A DNA stretch of 64,000 bases from Anthopleura xanthogrammica (GCA_964019055.1 OZ025211.1:6029835-6093834); one strand, 5' to 3'; positions 26,001 through 39,419 are shown, counted from the first letter of the stretch. Notes: a model not told the origin generated them from the letters alone. Made by a program: numbers and translations.

Positions 26001-27921
26001 GAATGTTTTAGTTTGAGCTTGTTGCACAGAAGGGGGTCCTTACCACAACAGCTGTTCAGCGAATTTAAATCTTATTTTAGAATTACTTTGTTCGCTTTAA
26101 ACGGCCTAGAAACCTGCCAACTTCCCTAATATTTAGATAAATACCGATCAAAACCAACAAATTGGTCAATATTGACAATTCAAAACTTCCCAAGATGTAC
26201 AACCGCGATTGAAGAGTCTCAATTTCCACCAAATCATCTTGAATTTTTGTGTATGCTCACATCTCAAAATCTAGAGGGGCTTACTTCATTTACTATTAAC
26301 AATATTAAAGTTTTCTTCTTAGCGTAAATTATTGATACTGATAAATAAACAAAGCTTCCAATTTCAGCTCATAATTTGTAGGTTCCTATAAAATGGCGGA
26401 CCATGAGCTTGCATAAACTTACCATCAACAGAAGGTGACCACAAACTTGCTCGTCAAACTGGCTGTATAGAAATATATAGGTAGAAAAGGTAGACCAAAA
26501 AACTTATATAAACTTACTGAGAAAATATTTGATAAGCTTGCCTGTACAGCTTGTTCCAGTCTTTGAAATACACAGAGTATATAGCCGTTTTAAACTATTT
26601 CTTTGGTCGCCAAAAACAGTCCATAAATACCACTCTATGCACAAGTTTCATTAAAATTAGAAAATCACATCATTACTTAACAACAATTTCCTTAGCCTGC
26701 AGAACTTCGTTTTGGGGAAAATTTGCTGTTATTTTTAGTTCTTCTTTTAACGTCATAAACGTTTCCCCGAAATTTTCCGAAACAAGAATCGACACGTTCA
26801 ACGTATCAAAGATGGCGGTCCATGAATTTTAAGCTTCAACAAATTATCATGAAAGACAAAGAAAATGCATGGTAAGTGATCTTGCTGCACTCGTATGACA
26901 TGAGAGAGAACCCCAATAATGTGCCTAAGTCTTATGACTGTTTATTAAAAATGGATGAAAAATATATCGTTACTCGAGAAAAACCTTGAATTCGATATCA
27001 AAGAATGACAAGAAAGGGCACACATCTTTCCACACGATGAAAAGGTCCCAAACTTGCCTCTACTGCAACTACGAAGTTGTTCCTTAGTAAAGCGAGATTT
27101 CTTTGGAAAATATTTGCCTCATCTAAAAGTTAACTAGGCTTCATCACTTGGAAAAGGAAAAAATCTGTCCCGACCATTCCATGAAGAGGTAGATACGCTA
27201 TACAAAGTTTAAACTTTTGGAAAATCCGTTCCATACAGATATCATGCAATGTTGAATATTTTTAAAATAATTAATGTAAAAAAAAGACGAGAATGGGAAA
27301 AAAATTTGAAGAAAAATTCAACAGCAAGCAAGCAGGTAAAGCCAAAAATCAAATAGGTTGAAAATCATGTTTATATAATAATTTTAAACGGAGAGCAGGC
27401 CAAATTTTCCACAAACGGCAAAGTGCCCTCGTGGCTAATGGCTTCAGCAAATTTGGAGGTCCTTCTTTCTTTTGGTGCCTTGTGAAAAGTTTTCAAAGCA
27501 ATTTAGAGATGAAAATCTTTCAAAACCATAAAAAGTAAATAAAAACAAATTCTATAAAATGAAAAGTCGCTGTTTGAAGAACGCGACAAGAACGTGAATA
27601 GGGTGCTTTATCAGAAAATGGGGGAAAAAAGCGCAACTTTTTGCTACAAACGTTAAGTACTACATAAAAGCCTAAGATGTATTAATAAAAGAATACATTT
27701 GTCATTCTCTTTTCTTGGAATTTCAATTATTCCATGTGTTATATTATCATAAACTTTATGAATTTATGCTCAACAAGAGTAGAAAGAAGTTTTGTAGAAA
27801 ACAGGACACCTCAATGACGCTATCAATGCACACAAAAATTGCCTCCAAATCTTTTATTCATGTACAAATTTAGGAACATCAAAAGACAGATGTTCAGTCA
27901 ACTATAATTCTTATGCATTAC

Positions 27922-28015
27922 CTTGGTGTTCTTCGAACAAAGTGTGCTGAAAAAAGCTTGACCAAGTTCTGGCTTCGCTCACGTAAGGCTCCCAGCTTGA
28001 GGACATGTTATCCAT
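27922..28015 (-). CDS. Candidate first exon A, possibly of the helicase gene
   Basis: ATG at 28015 opens 31 codons, beginning MDNMSSSWEPYVSEAR and ending before a GTAATG donor, in phase 1. The helicase exon at 21385 begins in phase 1, so the two splice in frame with no stop. The peptide is acidic and tryptophan-rich and reads like real coding sequence, not repeat-derived. An IRF-type motif lies 26 bp upstream of the ATG. Not recognised as a known domain. The link to the helicase is inferred from strand, phase and order only. An intervening exon, or a separate gene using the 24195-23879 exon, is also possible. Confidence 0.42.
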
Positions 28016-28040
28016 GAGGAAGACAAAGATAGATCTAACA

Positions 28041-28054
28041 GCACTTTCACTTCC
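28041..28054 (-). promoter_or_regulatory. IRF-type (PRDI-like) site
   Basis: The minus strand reads GGAAGTGAAAGTGC, containing the IRF core AANNGAAA and closely matching the PRDI element of mammalian interferon-beta promoters. It ends 26 bp before the ATG of candidate exon A, so it would lie in the promoter or 5' UTR. IRF genes are known in cnidarians. Use here is inferred. Confidence 0.4.
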
Positions 28055-28099
28055 AAAAATCAACATCTTTAGATAGATTCTCAATTTATATGACCAATA

Positions 28100-31000
28100 A
28101 TTCCAACGTAGTTTACACGTGGTATATATTACTTTCTTATTTCAGTTCTTTTCCAAGAAAGACACAGGAAATGGATCAGTTAACGTATGGTTGGACTTGA
28201 CTGAGCGTTGTGAATGGTTGTCAATCAAAACAATACCATATAAGGACAAGAGGCGGATAGGAGCGCGAAAAAGAGAAGAAATATGAACTGTAGACCTTGT
28301 CATTTAAAACAAATGCGCACAATTCTGTATTTTGCGCTTTATTCTGTAGTTATTTTTAAAAGAGAAGATTAATAGTTTGGAACAAAACTATATTCAAAAA
28401 TATCCCAGTGGTCTCTTAACATTTTAAGAATTCTTTTTCAAGTATTTAGTGGTCATGAAGTGGACCATGTGTCGAAAATAACGTAATCTTAAAGTACATC
28501 TAAAAGATTTAATCTTCTACTGATCTAGCTCAGCAAAGCAGTTTCACATGCTTAAATATAGCTTATAACTGAATAAGGTTTTTCTTTTTAATAAGGTTTT
28601 TTTTTATATTTTTAAATTTCTTTCAAAAACATAAAACAAATTGGCTATACCGGGGGCTGGTAACTACCTCGTGACGCATGGGATTGTGGGAATGAATTCG
28701 GAGACGATGTCGCAGACGTTCCGCCTTCTTGTGTCTTATGCAACCCTGGGCACCACAAAACAAGGTCTTTACCGCCTTTGAACTTCAGAAAGGCGACTTT
28801 TTCAATTATATTTATAATTCTAGAAATAAAAATAACCCGAAGCTAACATGTCGGCGGACGGATAAGATATCGCAAATATACTTGGATGGCTTATGTAACT
28901 GAAAAAAGGCTGCAAGGTCTGGTTTGACCTTGTGACAAAGTAACATAACCATCACTGTAGTATATGGAAGTAACTCCACTTAGTTATGCAACAGCTACAA
29001 ATAAAGATTTCCGATATTGCTCAAAATTCTTACCATGATTAGTCGGATAGTTTTGTTCTATATTTTTTCTATTTTGTCTTATTTCAAGTTTATTTTATAT
29101 TTTAGTTATAGCATTAAACGCTAAATTTCAATTCGATCTGACTTTACTGAGCCTTGTCCTGACTTAGATCATCTGAGATGTTGTTTCAGGGTTCAAAAGC
29201 TTTTTTCCAGTTTTATAGTCAATTTTTTCGATGCAGTTGCTGTCGTTTTTGTGGTTCTTATTTTTCACGGGTGATTTAATTATTCAATCTAACATTCTAA
29301 ACGTTTTTTCCACATGTATTATCAAGATTATATCAGTCAAATTTAGGTGGATGCATCCGTCCTTATCTAGTAACAAATATACTAAAACTTAAGACCCTCA
29401 CGTAGTGCACAATTATAAATATTTCTTATCAAAAAATCAATTTTGAAAACATATTAGAGTGCGTAGTTTGAAATACTCGCCGTTTAATAGACTTTTTTGG
29501 TGAACACTTGTTTCCATAGCCCAAACTGCCCTTCATCGAGAAAGGACTGGATTCGATTATTGAACTGGTAAGGTTGACTAGGGTAAGGTTTAGGGTTAGC
29601 TCCAGTCCTCTCTCGGCAAGGGCATTTTGGGCTATGGAAACAAGTATCTACCGACCTTTTTACCAATACGGCAGCCATCTTAAGTTATGGAATGCCAATT
29701 TCAGCCAATCAGGAGACAGGCCCGTGACAGGCTGCCCTGTTGATTTCCCGCAAAATATGATAAACAATGAGCCGCCTGCTTTCATCTAACATTCAAAACA
29801 ATGATTCAGTTCTCGATTTTAGAACTAGAGCCGTGATTGGCTAAGCCGTTGGAATGGAATGTCTGGCTGCAGTAAGCAGCCGTTAGTGGAGAGGGATTTT
29901 GAGATCGACACTAAAAACGGCTGCAAAGGAGACTACCGTATCCAAATGCCATATTGGAAGGTCCGTAACACAGGTACCCCACCAAATGAAATCTTGAATA
30001 ACACTGCGCACGACAGGGCTGAAAACGTGTGCGCATGCGCCAAATTGTCCAAGAAAACAAACATGGCCGCTTGAAAACTTTTCATCAAACTCTAAAATTG
30101 GTCGAGTTTTTCAGGGAAAAGCATTTTAGTACAAACATTAGAAAAGTTCTACATACCGTAAAAACAAACCTTAGGCATTGATTAATAGATTAAAATGCAA
30201 ATTGTTCTTAACTTTCAAGAAATGAGCTTAACTTTTGGACTTTTGTAGCTGACTTTTGTAGCTGAGATTTTTTCGAAGCCATAGGCAATTTCTATAGGAA
30301 GCAGGTGAGCCCGCGATTTTACTAAATACCGCTGGCTCGTTTTTCAGCCCTGCTACTGCGCACAAGTGATGCACACGAATGTACGCAACAACTACGGAAA
30401 ACATGACAATCTTATTAAAATCAAGAGAGCATAAATATGCTCTCTTGATAAAATACATTAAGATCTGCGGTCGAGTTTCACCCAAATAATCGCATTTTAG
30501 AAGCGAAATTTTAGGCTGAATCGATGGAGTTCTTTCTAGTTTTACATGTATAAATAACAATCTAATATTGATAATATTTGATATGAATTCGTCCTTGTTC
30601 TGCGAGGGTATCACTTTTAAAATAACCAGTGTCTAACAAACCCGTGGCCCTCATTACATAATTGAATTTGAATTGAGAAGTTTAGAAGCTGATTTTTTTT
30701 TTTAATCTTAAATCTTAAATTTAAAACACCGTTTTATTTTCGTTAACTGAAGATAACTATTTTAAGCCTCCTTAAATGACTAGCTTTCCACTTTGGATAA
30801 TCATACCTAAACCACTCCGTTGCTGTTGTCTTTCACGTGCCCGATATCGAACGCATGCGGTCCTTATTATTCACACCTGTTAGATTGTGATCTACTTCCT
30901 TGTTCGTCAAAGGCGTAGCCGCCTATATCGGTCTTTTAGTTCATTTAGACCCAACTTTATGAATTAGATTACGAAAAAATATTATTTGATGCCCTAGAAC

Positions 31001-31600
31001 ATTTCACAAATGATGACAGTTTTCATTTGAACTTTATCATAAAAAAAAGCTTCCAAATATGTTTTTAAATGGAAAAAAAGCTAAATTGGTTTTGTGCATC
31101 TTTTTCAATATCGATTCCGATTTAAGTGCTTTTAAGGACGATAATTGTGGTAACGTTCTAGAACCTTCTTTTGGCTAATTTTTTCCCAATATTTTTAAAT
31201 ATTAAAAATTATAACATATTTCCCGTGCTTCCTTCGTAGTGGTTCAATTTTAAAGTGCGTTTTTGAGTTGACTTTGATGTGGCCCACATTTCCCATGTTT
31301 CGAAAAGAAAAAAAAATTGAACATTCTTTGCCATTGAATGTGATATTTTAGTCGCTTCGGTTTATTAATCGCGGTGTCTTATTCGCAAGGTTTCCGATGC
31401 TTTCTGATAGCATCACAACAGGGAAATACATTAAACAAACTAGCAAGAGTGTTAAAACTCCTAGCAACCCTTAAATGATAATATGGTGCTCCGGAAACTG
31501 TAGTTTTATCTTTAAAAAGTCAATCTCTCACCGGCAAAGAAGAAAGACTTGCTAATGTTTGTATATATTCTATTTAAAAGCAACATAATGCAAACTAGAA
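28100..31600. other. Intergenic or intronic, mostly unique
   Basis: Apart from the MITE at 29506-29647 and a CACAGGTACCCCA motif near 29971, I see only AT-rich sequence and short shadow frames. Confidence 0.35.
29506..29647. mobile_element. MITE with ACTTGTTTCCATAGCCCAAA ends
   Basis: ACTTGTTTCCATAGCCCAAA and its inverse at 29628-29647 are near-perfect and continue inward (CAGTCCTTTCTCG / CTCTCTCGG). Confidence 0.8.
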
Positions 31601-31740
31601 AGTGAGAATCATTAAGAGAGGAATTTCTCTTGCTGGAATTATTCAATTATCTACTTAAGGTTGGAAATGAAGTGTTTTCCTTCACAACAGTGTTCACATT
31701 AAGTACTACAAAACTCAAAGGGAGACTCGCAGAAATATCC

Positions 31741-31824
31741 AACATGGAAGAGAGAGAAAGAGAGAAAGAAAGAGAGAAAGAAAGAGAGAAAGAAAGAGAG
31801 AAAGAAAGAGAGAAAGAAAGAGAA
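31741..31824 (+). repeat. (GAAAGAGA)n
   Basis: About ten octamers, purine strand plus. Creates false Lys/Glu/Arg and Leu/Ser frames. Confidence 0.97.
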
Positions 31825-31854
31825 CTTGTGTTACTTTTCCCTGTGATATAGCGT

Positions 31855-32185
31855 CCCATCCATGGTAAATAGTGATACTACAAGTTACTTTATGCTGCTG
31901 CAGTTGATCATATAGCAAGATACAGGGAAGTAGGAGGATAACCCTGTGATGGACCAGTATTCCATCCAGGGGGAGTAGTGATACTTCTAGTCACTTCACG
32001 CTGCTGCAGTTGATCATATAGCAAGATACAGGGAAGTAGGAGGGTAACCCTCTGATGGACCAGTATTCCATCCAGGGGGAGTAGTGATACTTCTAGTCAC
32101 TTCATGCTGCTGCAGTTGATCATATAGCAAGATACAGGGAAGTAGGAGGGTAACCCTGTGATGGACCAGTATTCCATCCAGGTGT
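31855..32185 (+). repeat. 106-bp tandem repeat of a dispersed repeat tail
   Basis: CAGTTGATCATATAGCAAGA begins at 31901, 32007 and 32113. The motif GATGGACCAGTATTCCATCC followed by AGGGGGAGTAGTGATACTTC is typical of a SINE-like dispersed repeat, here amplified in tandem. Confidence 0.85.
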
Positions 32186-33170
32186 AAGATCAGTAACGTA
32201 TTGTAAGAATAACATTTTTGTTCCACCGTGAAAATCATTTTCCAAAACCAACAGCCAAAACGAAAGATTCTAAGAAACTGAGTGTTTATAATAAAATGTG
32301 ATCTTCTAACTTAAAATATCACAGGTCAATACCACCGAGTTAACTTCATTCCTTTCAAAATAAATCTATCTGATCATTTCATTGGTAAAAACACTCAAAA
32401 TAAATCCAGCTTTCTTCAGAAGAGCTGAAGAAGACCAGAAAGACTCAGGCCATTAAAGAAAAGATAAGAGATCGAAATAAATCAACTTTTGTAGTGTTTG
32501 TATCCTGTTATTTGCTTATACGAAAATATGAGGAAGTCCTTACTGATGTATACTTTACACAATTACTTTTTGGGTATTTTTTTTGTGGATCTTAGAAAAA
32601 ACCGCGGTTTTCTCCCAGCTTCTGATTGACTGAATCTGAAAACAAAACTCTTTGAGCAAAAGCTTTGTTCTCCATCAGCTTATGAGGTACTTTTTTAACC
32701 TGTTGCTTTACCAATAAGGTAAGGTCAGGCTTCCACTATGATCTATATTATTTATTTTTAAACATGTATATTCTAAAGGCGTCGAGATATGGAAATTTAG
32801 AAAAACTTTGAGGCAATATTAAATGGTTACCGCTTGAACATCTAGATGTCTGTTAACTTAAACTTATTGATAAATATTGATATTCAGCTTATTATTATAA
32901 CATAACTACGCAATCCTGAATTCACATGTATTGTAACATTTTTATAAGGCTTAATTTTGAAATTGAATGTATAAGAAAAACTCAACATCCATCGGGTTCC
33001 ATCCGTGCTAAAGTATTTGTTTAAGTTACACTTTTTGACAATCAACACTGAACATTATTATTGTTGTATGTTCACTGTTCAAATCATTTCACTTTACTTA
33101 CCGTTGATAATGATGACCAGACGTCGTCGAAACGTCTTCTATCACTAGTTTCTCTTATAATTTGTAACAC

Positions 33171-33500
33171 TTCGTATGTATTTCACATGGTATATAATCA
33201 TGTATTTTCACGTAGTTTTCACATGCAATCATGTCACATGCATGTTATTTTTCCTTAACTATTTCACATGTATCTCACATGGTTGCCTGGTTTTTTTCAC
33301 ATGCATCATGACCAGTTTTGTGATTTTTGTGCCAAATATTTCACATGAATTTCACACAGTTTTTGCATGTGAAAAGGAAAACCCCGTTTCACATGATTTT
33401 CACATGAAATTTTCACGTGTTTTTTCACATATTCCTCATGGGTCCTCTTGTGAAAAACTATGTGAAGCTTTTCGCATACTTTTCGCATCAATTTCACACA
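33171..33500 (+). repeat. TTTCACATG motif cluster
   Basis: Nine direct CACATG and one inverted, plus near-variants (TTCACGTG, TTTCGCATC), at irregular spacing in 330 bp, all preceded by a T-run. Not a phased tandem array. Confidence 0.7.
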
Positions 33501-33539
33501 TTTCCTCCCAGTATATAGTGATAGCCGATCATTGAACAA

Positions 33540-35980
33540 TCTCTAATGCAAGATTTCCCCTAATTCAGTTCTTTCAAGTCCAATAATCTTTAAAATACGA
33601 ACCTGCATGTCTTTCATTACACTAATTAAGATATCAAATTACTTTTTCTGGCCATAATCAGTTGATAATGTTATCTTTTTCATTCGAGTCCAAAGTCCAG
33701 TCTCGATATATATGTCTATATGGTGAGATTTGCGGAAAAAGAATTTTATGTAAAATTAAAGCGTAGATATCTTATTCAGCCTCAAACACTAGTCATCCAC
33801 TGTTCAATCCCAACCATAAAAATCAATTTCTAAATTCAAATTGCGAGATCATGGAAAGAGGGCCACAAGTTTGTTTGGAACTGTATCAGTTTACCCTCGT
33901 AAAACAAGAACGCGGGTTTCATTACTTTTTATTCACTCTCATACAAATTACTTAAAGTTACAACTCATCACCAGTAAATAGACGGCTCGTAAAGCTACCT
34001 GTGAACTGAATACTCATGTTAGACCGACTTTCGAGAGTTCCGAGTAGTTTTTTTCCGCGTCTTTGAATTATGCGGTTGTCTGACCTTCATTCATTTCAAG
34101 TGACACACAATTTTAACTTCTGGGTTTTCTCTTTTACGTCACTATTTTGCACTGTTTCATCTAAACGCGGATTTTATTCCATTAGAGCGATACCATCTTG
34201 GTTGCAGAAGCTTCAGTACTAACAAGACTAGCCCATCTTCACTTCTGAATCCGTTATTCTGCTCTCATCACGATTCGCTTTTTGCATTCACACACAATGA
34301 CTCTTCCCTTCTATGATCTTCATACACAGAAAACTTGAATCATATTTTGCTCTCTGTTACAGCAAATCAAGTTATAGAAGCCAACTATTTTCCTGCTCTA
34401 CTCTTTACAAGTTTAGCGCCCTTATAGTACTTTTCCTAGATTTGGATAACTGAATTATCGTCCAGGCTCGGTTCTTTTTTACACTTCTATGTAAAGAAAA
34501 TAGGCCTGAAAGTGTTTTGCAGGTTCAAGGCTTGATTGTTCCAAGGACTTTTTAGTCCGCAAAAAACGAAACGTTTTAGATCTGATATTCATTCGAAGCT
34601 TTACGGTACATCTAAAAAAATGTTTAACTATGATTTTAAAATATTTTAAAGATATTTTTGTCAGTATATTCTGCTTTTCATTGTGGCCTTTACCCTTATA
34701 GTAAGGTATAGTATAGTAGTATATAGTAAGTTTTCTTATTCCTGTAGCATTTGCAACTAAATTTCTCTTGGTTTTACATCCTTTTTCGTTTCTCTTTTGG
34801 CGCCAACATGAAAGTACATGAAAGTTGTGACAAAATTGCTCAAACTTTGTGTGGTATAAGGGACCAGTTCAACTCAGATTCCTCCCAGATTCAATCATCC
34901 TAGCTTGTTTATGCCATGAAACTGTTTTCTATATTTGCCCTGTTCAAACACTTGTAAATTTCACTCAGTATAGTTGCAGTTGATTTCAATATTTTGAAAT
35001 ACCATTAAAAGTTAAGTTTACTGAAATGTTTTTGAGAAATTAGAATGATTAACTGAATTATTTTTGAACTTATGTCAGAATTTATCTTCAAGTCATATTT
35101 ATAGGGTAGTAAATACATACATATGAAAAGGTAGGATGTTTTGTGGGTCTATCTCAACGTGAAAAAACAAACACCATAAAAGCGGTGCCAATAATTACAA
35201 CCTCAATAAAGTAACTATCAAAAGAACACGAAAAGGTACTTGAAAAGTCAAGTTAAATGTGGCGAAAAGATTGCCAACATTTGGAAGACAAGATCTTAAT
35301 TCATAATAAGAATTATAACGAATCAAAAATCTTGGATGAAAAGTCTGGAGCAAAATCAGTTGTACAGGATATGGCTTATTTCGTTTTCCTGTATTTTTGA
35401 TTCACTTCGAGATAGTCTTGTTCCTGGACGAGATGAAACGCTAAATTGAAAATATTTAATGTAGCTTCCCTGTTGGGACATTCAGCGGAAAGAATATTTC
35501 GTTTTCAGTGTTGAAGATTAATGTCATAAATCTGTCAAACAGGCAAAAAGCAAGCAGATAAAAGAATGAACAGAAAATGGTGAATAGGACACGAGTTATT
35601 ATGATTCAACTATACTACTGAAGAACAGTCAATGTTTGTAACATTGAGAAGCGGTAGAGGTAGCGAGGTATATCGAATTTAAAATAACTTTAGTTGTGGA
35701 ACCCTTGATTTAGTAATGACACTTGCATATTTGTGTGAATTACGGGTAAAGATTCAATTCACCAAACGTGGCATCTTATAGACAGGTTACAAAAAAACAT
35801 CACTGAGTTACTTCTAATGAATGGCAAGTTTCACTTTCGAAAAACACTCATTTTGAAAAAATGCTTCCAAAGCAGATTAAGCCCTGAGAGAAATATCACC
35901 CGAGAAATCAAAGTATAACTCTTCTTGGATAGCACAGAGTTTCAGGCTTTATAAATCATTCATTGTGAAATGTTTTTTTT
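33540..35980. other. AT-rich, no gene seen
   Basis: No open frames of note, no inverted repeats found; a short TATAGTAAGG stutter at 34695-34735. Confidence 0.35.
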
Positions 35981-35984
35981 TCTA

Positions 35985-36570
35985 AAGCAACTCTCAGTGC
36001 TGATAGCTTGAAAAGGAGACTTCTTTGGTTTGTCCAAAGATGTCACTGGCTTTCTAAAGTGTAATATGCCAAATTAAGATTAAAGATCTTGCTTCAGTAG
36101 TCAACAGACTTCTTTGGTTTATTCTAAGCTAGGTTTTGCTTTCTAATGTGCAACTATGCCAAATTAAGATTAACTGCTTTATTCAGTGCATGGAAAGCAG
36201 TCTTCTTTTGCCTGTGCTAAGGTTTTACTTGCTTTCTAATGTTAAACTAAATTAAGATTAAAGTTATCTTTAGTCACCATAGACAGCAACTCTCATTGGT
36301 GTGCCCTAAGGTTTCATTTGCTTTTTTTATGTTTAACTGTTAAAATGTGTTTTTGTTTATTCAAATGTGTAACATAAGATTAAAGCTTTCTTCAGCTAAA
36401 CCCTTAGTACACTGAAGGACAACAAATTTCTTTGATCTGTGCTAAAATTTCATTTGTTTTCAGATAAGCAACATTGCAAATAATGATAAAAACCAGTTCT
36501 TCAGATAAACTCTTAGTGCTTAGACAACTGAGAAATTACTTTAATCTGTCCTGAGGTTTTACTCTTCAAA
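35985..36570 (+). repeat. Degenerate tandem array, unit about 110-130 bp, five copies
   Basis: TTCTTTGGTTTGTCC, GCTTTCTAATGTG and AAATTAAGATTAAAG recur in that order five times with decreasing similarity rightward. Non-coding and old. Confidence 0.65.
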
Positions 36571-39113
36571 GCAGATACGATCTGATGCCAATATCAATGG
36601 CCATTTACAGATATGGATTTCACCGATAAAAGTTGGAGTGTGTAGTATTCGTATATTTCTCTGGCCTGCCTTGACCTGTCTTGCTTCACTTGATTTCCGA
36701 AGGAGATACAAGAATGTGAATACATGTATAAATGTATCCAAAGGATGGTGGATGTCCTCAAATAATATCGTATAAAAATTATACTTTTAAGAAGGTTGAA
36801 CTTGCGATTCAAATCAAGAACACCTCTGATGAACTCTCATGCATTTGAAAGCAGATTTCAGTGCTCAAAGCCAATAAAAACCTGCTTCAGTTATATCAGG
36901 AAAACAGTTCACACCAAGAGCTTCCAGTATGATGACAGGATGGACTGCATTCTGCCTTAAAGTATCCATGCACTTTGGAACCTAGATTTTCAAACTGCAC
37001 AACTAAGAATTGATAGAAATCTATAGAACCTATCTGTATATATATGTATATGCTAAGCAGTAACTTCATCTGTTTGTAAATTACTGAGCTCTGTTTATCA
37101 AGCGGAGAAGCAGCAAATTCGTAGTGATGAAAAACTTTCGATGGAAAAGACATTCCAGGTTTCCTTAGGATTTAGTTTGAGAAACATTGATGTCAGTAAA
37201 ACTTAGCATTGAAGATGTAAAATTGATGTAAATCACTCAAACTGTCCTAACAACTAATTGACATAGGACACAGTTTATTCCTTTTAAAGAATTTTCATTA
37301 CTCATTATTTTCATTAGTCGTTGTCTTAGTCGTAGTTTTACTCCACAAAGATCCACCGAATGCAGTGCAGCCCTAGATCAATAGCAGGCTCCCTTTATAT
37401 ATTTACTAAAAACTTGCATTCTGAAATCTGGCTGGCTTCTTAACCGAACATTGTATAGATCTGCAAGCAAGGATTCTTATGTGTTTGAGTTGTGCGAGTT
37501 TAGGAATACATCTCCTCTAGAAGTCACAGTCATTAACGACTACAGTCTACATTTCCTTAATTTGATAAGTAACTTGCCACAAAGTTTTACTGGGAGGCTG
37601 CAAATAGGTTGTACGTCTAGGCACTAAAATTTTGTTGTTTTGAAAACATAAGTTTTAAGAGCGACAGAAGACGCTGTGCAAAGACGTTTGGAGAGTGGAA
37701 ACCACTGAAGACGGCTATTGCAACCAAACGACATTGATAATAATTATTTGTTGCTGTATCCGCTGTAAATTTTTATATGAAGAAAACAAAGCCGTTTGAT
37801 AGCGGAATAGCCAAAGCCGATGTATACAGACCAAAGGTCTTTCTTGAAAGAGGCACAACCCCTTAAGGCAAGGCCAGATCGATGTTGACATGGATGTCCT
37901 ATTAATTAACAATCGTCCTTATACATGACAATACTCCAGTTGTACTAAATTTAAATGAAAGAGACACGAGTAACTATAAAAAATAGGGAAAGCATTTGCT
38001 TTCTTGCAAAACCGTTTGGTTTTAAGAAGGCTTTCGGTACTGAAGGCAAGCAGCTTCTGCAAAACTTACTTATAAGTTTACACTTTGCGCACCTAAATTA
38101 CTTACATACGTCACTTTTTGCCTTGGAAATACACCAACTGAAAAACACTGAGCAAATTTATCCAGAAAGGGGCTTGGGATAAGTGCGAACGAAACTAGCA
38201 AGCCAGCCAGCCACGTATTAGCAAACTAAGCACGAACTGAGCTACAGGCACCCCCACCGCAATGTTATACTTTTGTGCTTAATCAAAATCATAAAAAGAC
38301 CAAACTTAATGACCTTTGAGAAGAGAAATATAATCAAATATGATTAATAACAGTGGTGTTTCTATTTCAACAAAAAATGAAGCCACAATGATGTACTGAT
38401 GAGTGTATACCGAGTGGTCACTTTTGAAGCATGACGTGTACCTGTGTATGTATATATATGAGCTGGACGACAAAAAGAATATTATTATCATCTAGAGCTA
38501 CGAAATGCCAGGAAAGACGGGGCGGATATGAAATATTCAAGCAGCTAGAAGACAGCTTGATGAAAACTCTGTATCGAGTATTTGAAAGCTTTGCCTGGTT
38601 CGAGACCTCACTTGGAAAAACCTGTCTTTTCGTTCACACAAACAATACTAGAGAACTATAATTATGAAAATTCTTTGAAACAGAAAATAACTCATGCGTT
38701 TTCCTTCGTTAGTAAGAATAGTTAGAAATGAATACTGATAGTTAGCTCACGGCACGAATCAGTTAAAGGGGACCTCGTATAATAAGCTTGATCAGTGACA
38801 ACCAAAGTGTCTCAATTCAAACCCTGCCGCCTCAGAAGACGCGATGGATTATGCAACCCAGAATCTATCTACATATAGCCTGTGTACAGCCATAACATTC
38901 TGATCAATACCATATACTATTCAATATCACATATGTATAATTCTACTGTCCTCAGCAGCGGCTCGAGAGAGAGGGCAGCAAGTTGAAGTCCAAAGTCTAC
39001 ATGCACTTGCCATGCACTTTGCAACCAGTAAGGCTCACTCACAATTATTATGAATTCAGAAAATTGATAAATAATATAGGAATAACGTAAAATGTATAAT
39101 ATTTGATACTTAC

Positions 39114-39417
39114 TCTTCATTATGAAGTGGTTTTCAACATCAGAAGCATATAATTCATCATAGTACGAGCCTTGACCACCGTTTGCCATAACACGCAAAC
39201 TAGATGTTGATGTCCCCGTTGGTTCGTGTACTCTTCCTGTTGTGTTTTTGTGTTGTGTTGTTGTCACGTCAATGTGAAATCCTTCAGCGTTGCTGGTATA
39301 ATCATCATTATTATTATTTAGCATAAAACCTTCATCATTGCCGTACAACTCGTACCCATTCAAAGCTGAGTCCCGTTGCTGGCTTGGTACACTAGCTTGA
39401 AACAAGCTTGGTTCCAT
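39114..39417 (-). CDS. First coding exon of an unidentified gene (candidate first exon B)
   Basis: ATG at 39417 opens 101 codons ending in phase 1 at a strong GTAAGT donor (39113). The product is hydrophilic, rich in Asn, Asp, Thr and Tyr, with acidic tyrosine clusters (NGYELYGNDEGF, SYYDELYASD) and no signal peptide or membrane segment, so a cytosolic N-terminus is likely. No family recognised. The next exon is not certain. Phase 1 fits the helicase acceptor at 21385 and also the exon at 24195, so this may be a distal alternative start of the same gene as exon A. About 18 kb of intron would be needed, which is long beside the other introns here. Confidence 0.5.
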
Positions 39418-39419
39418 TT

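Noticed and set aside
33061..33540. Possible CRISPR-like spaced repeats
   Set aside because: Spacing is irregular, the motif is short and variable, and the genome is eukaryotic.
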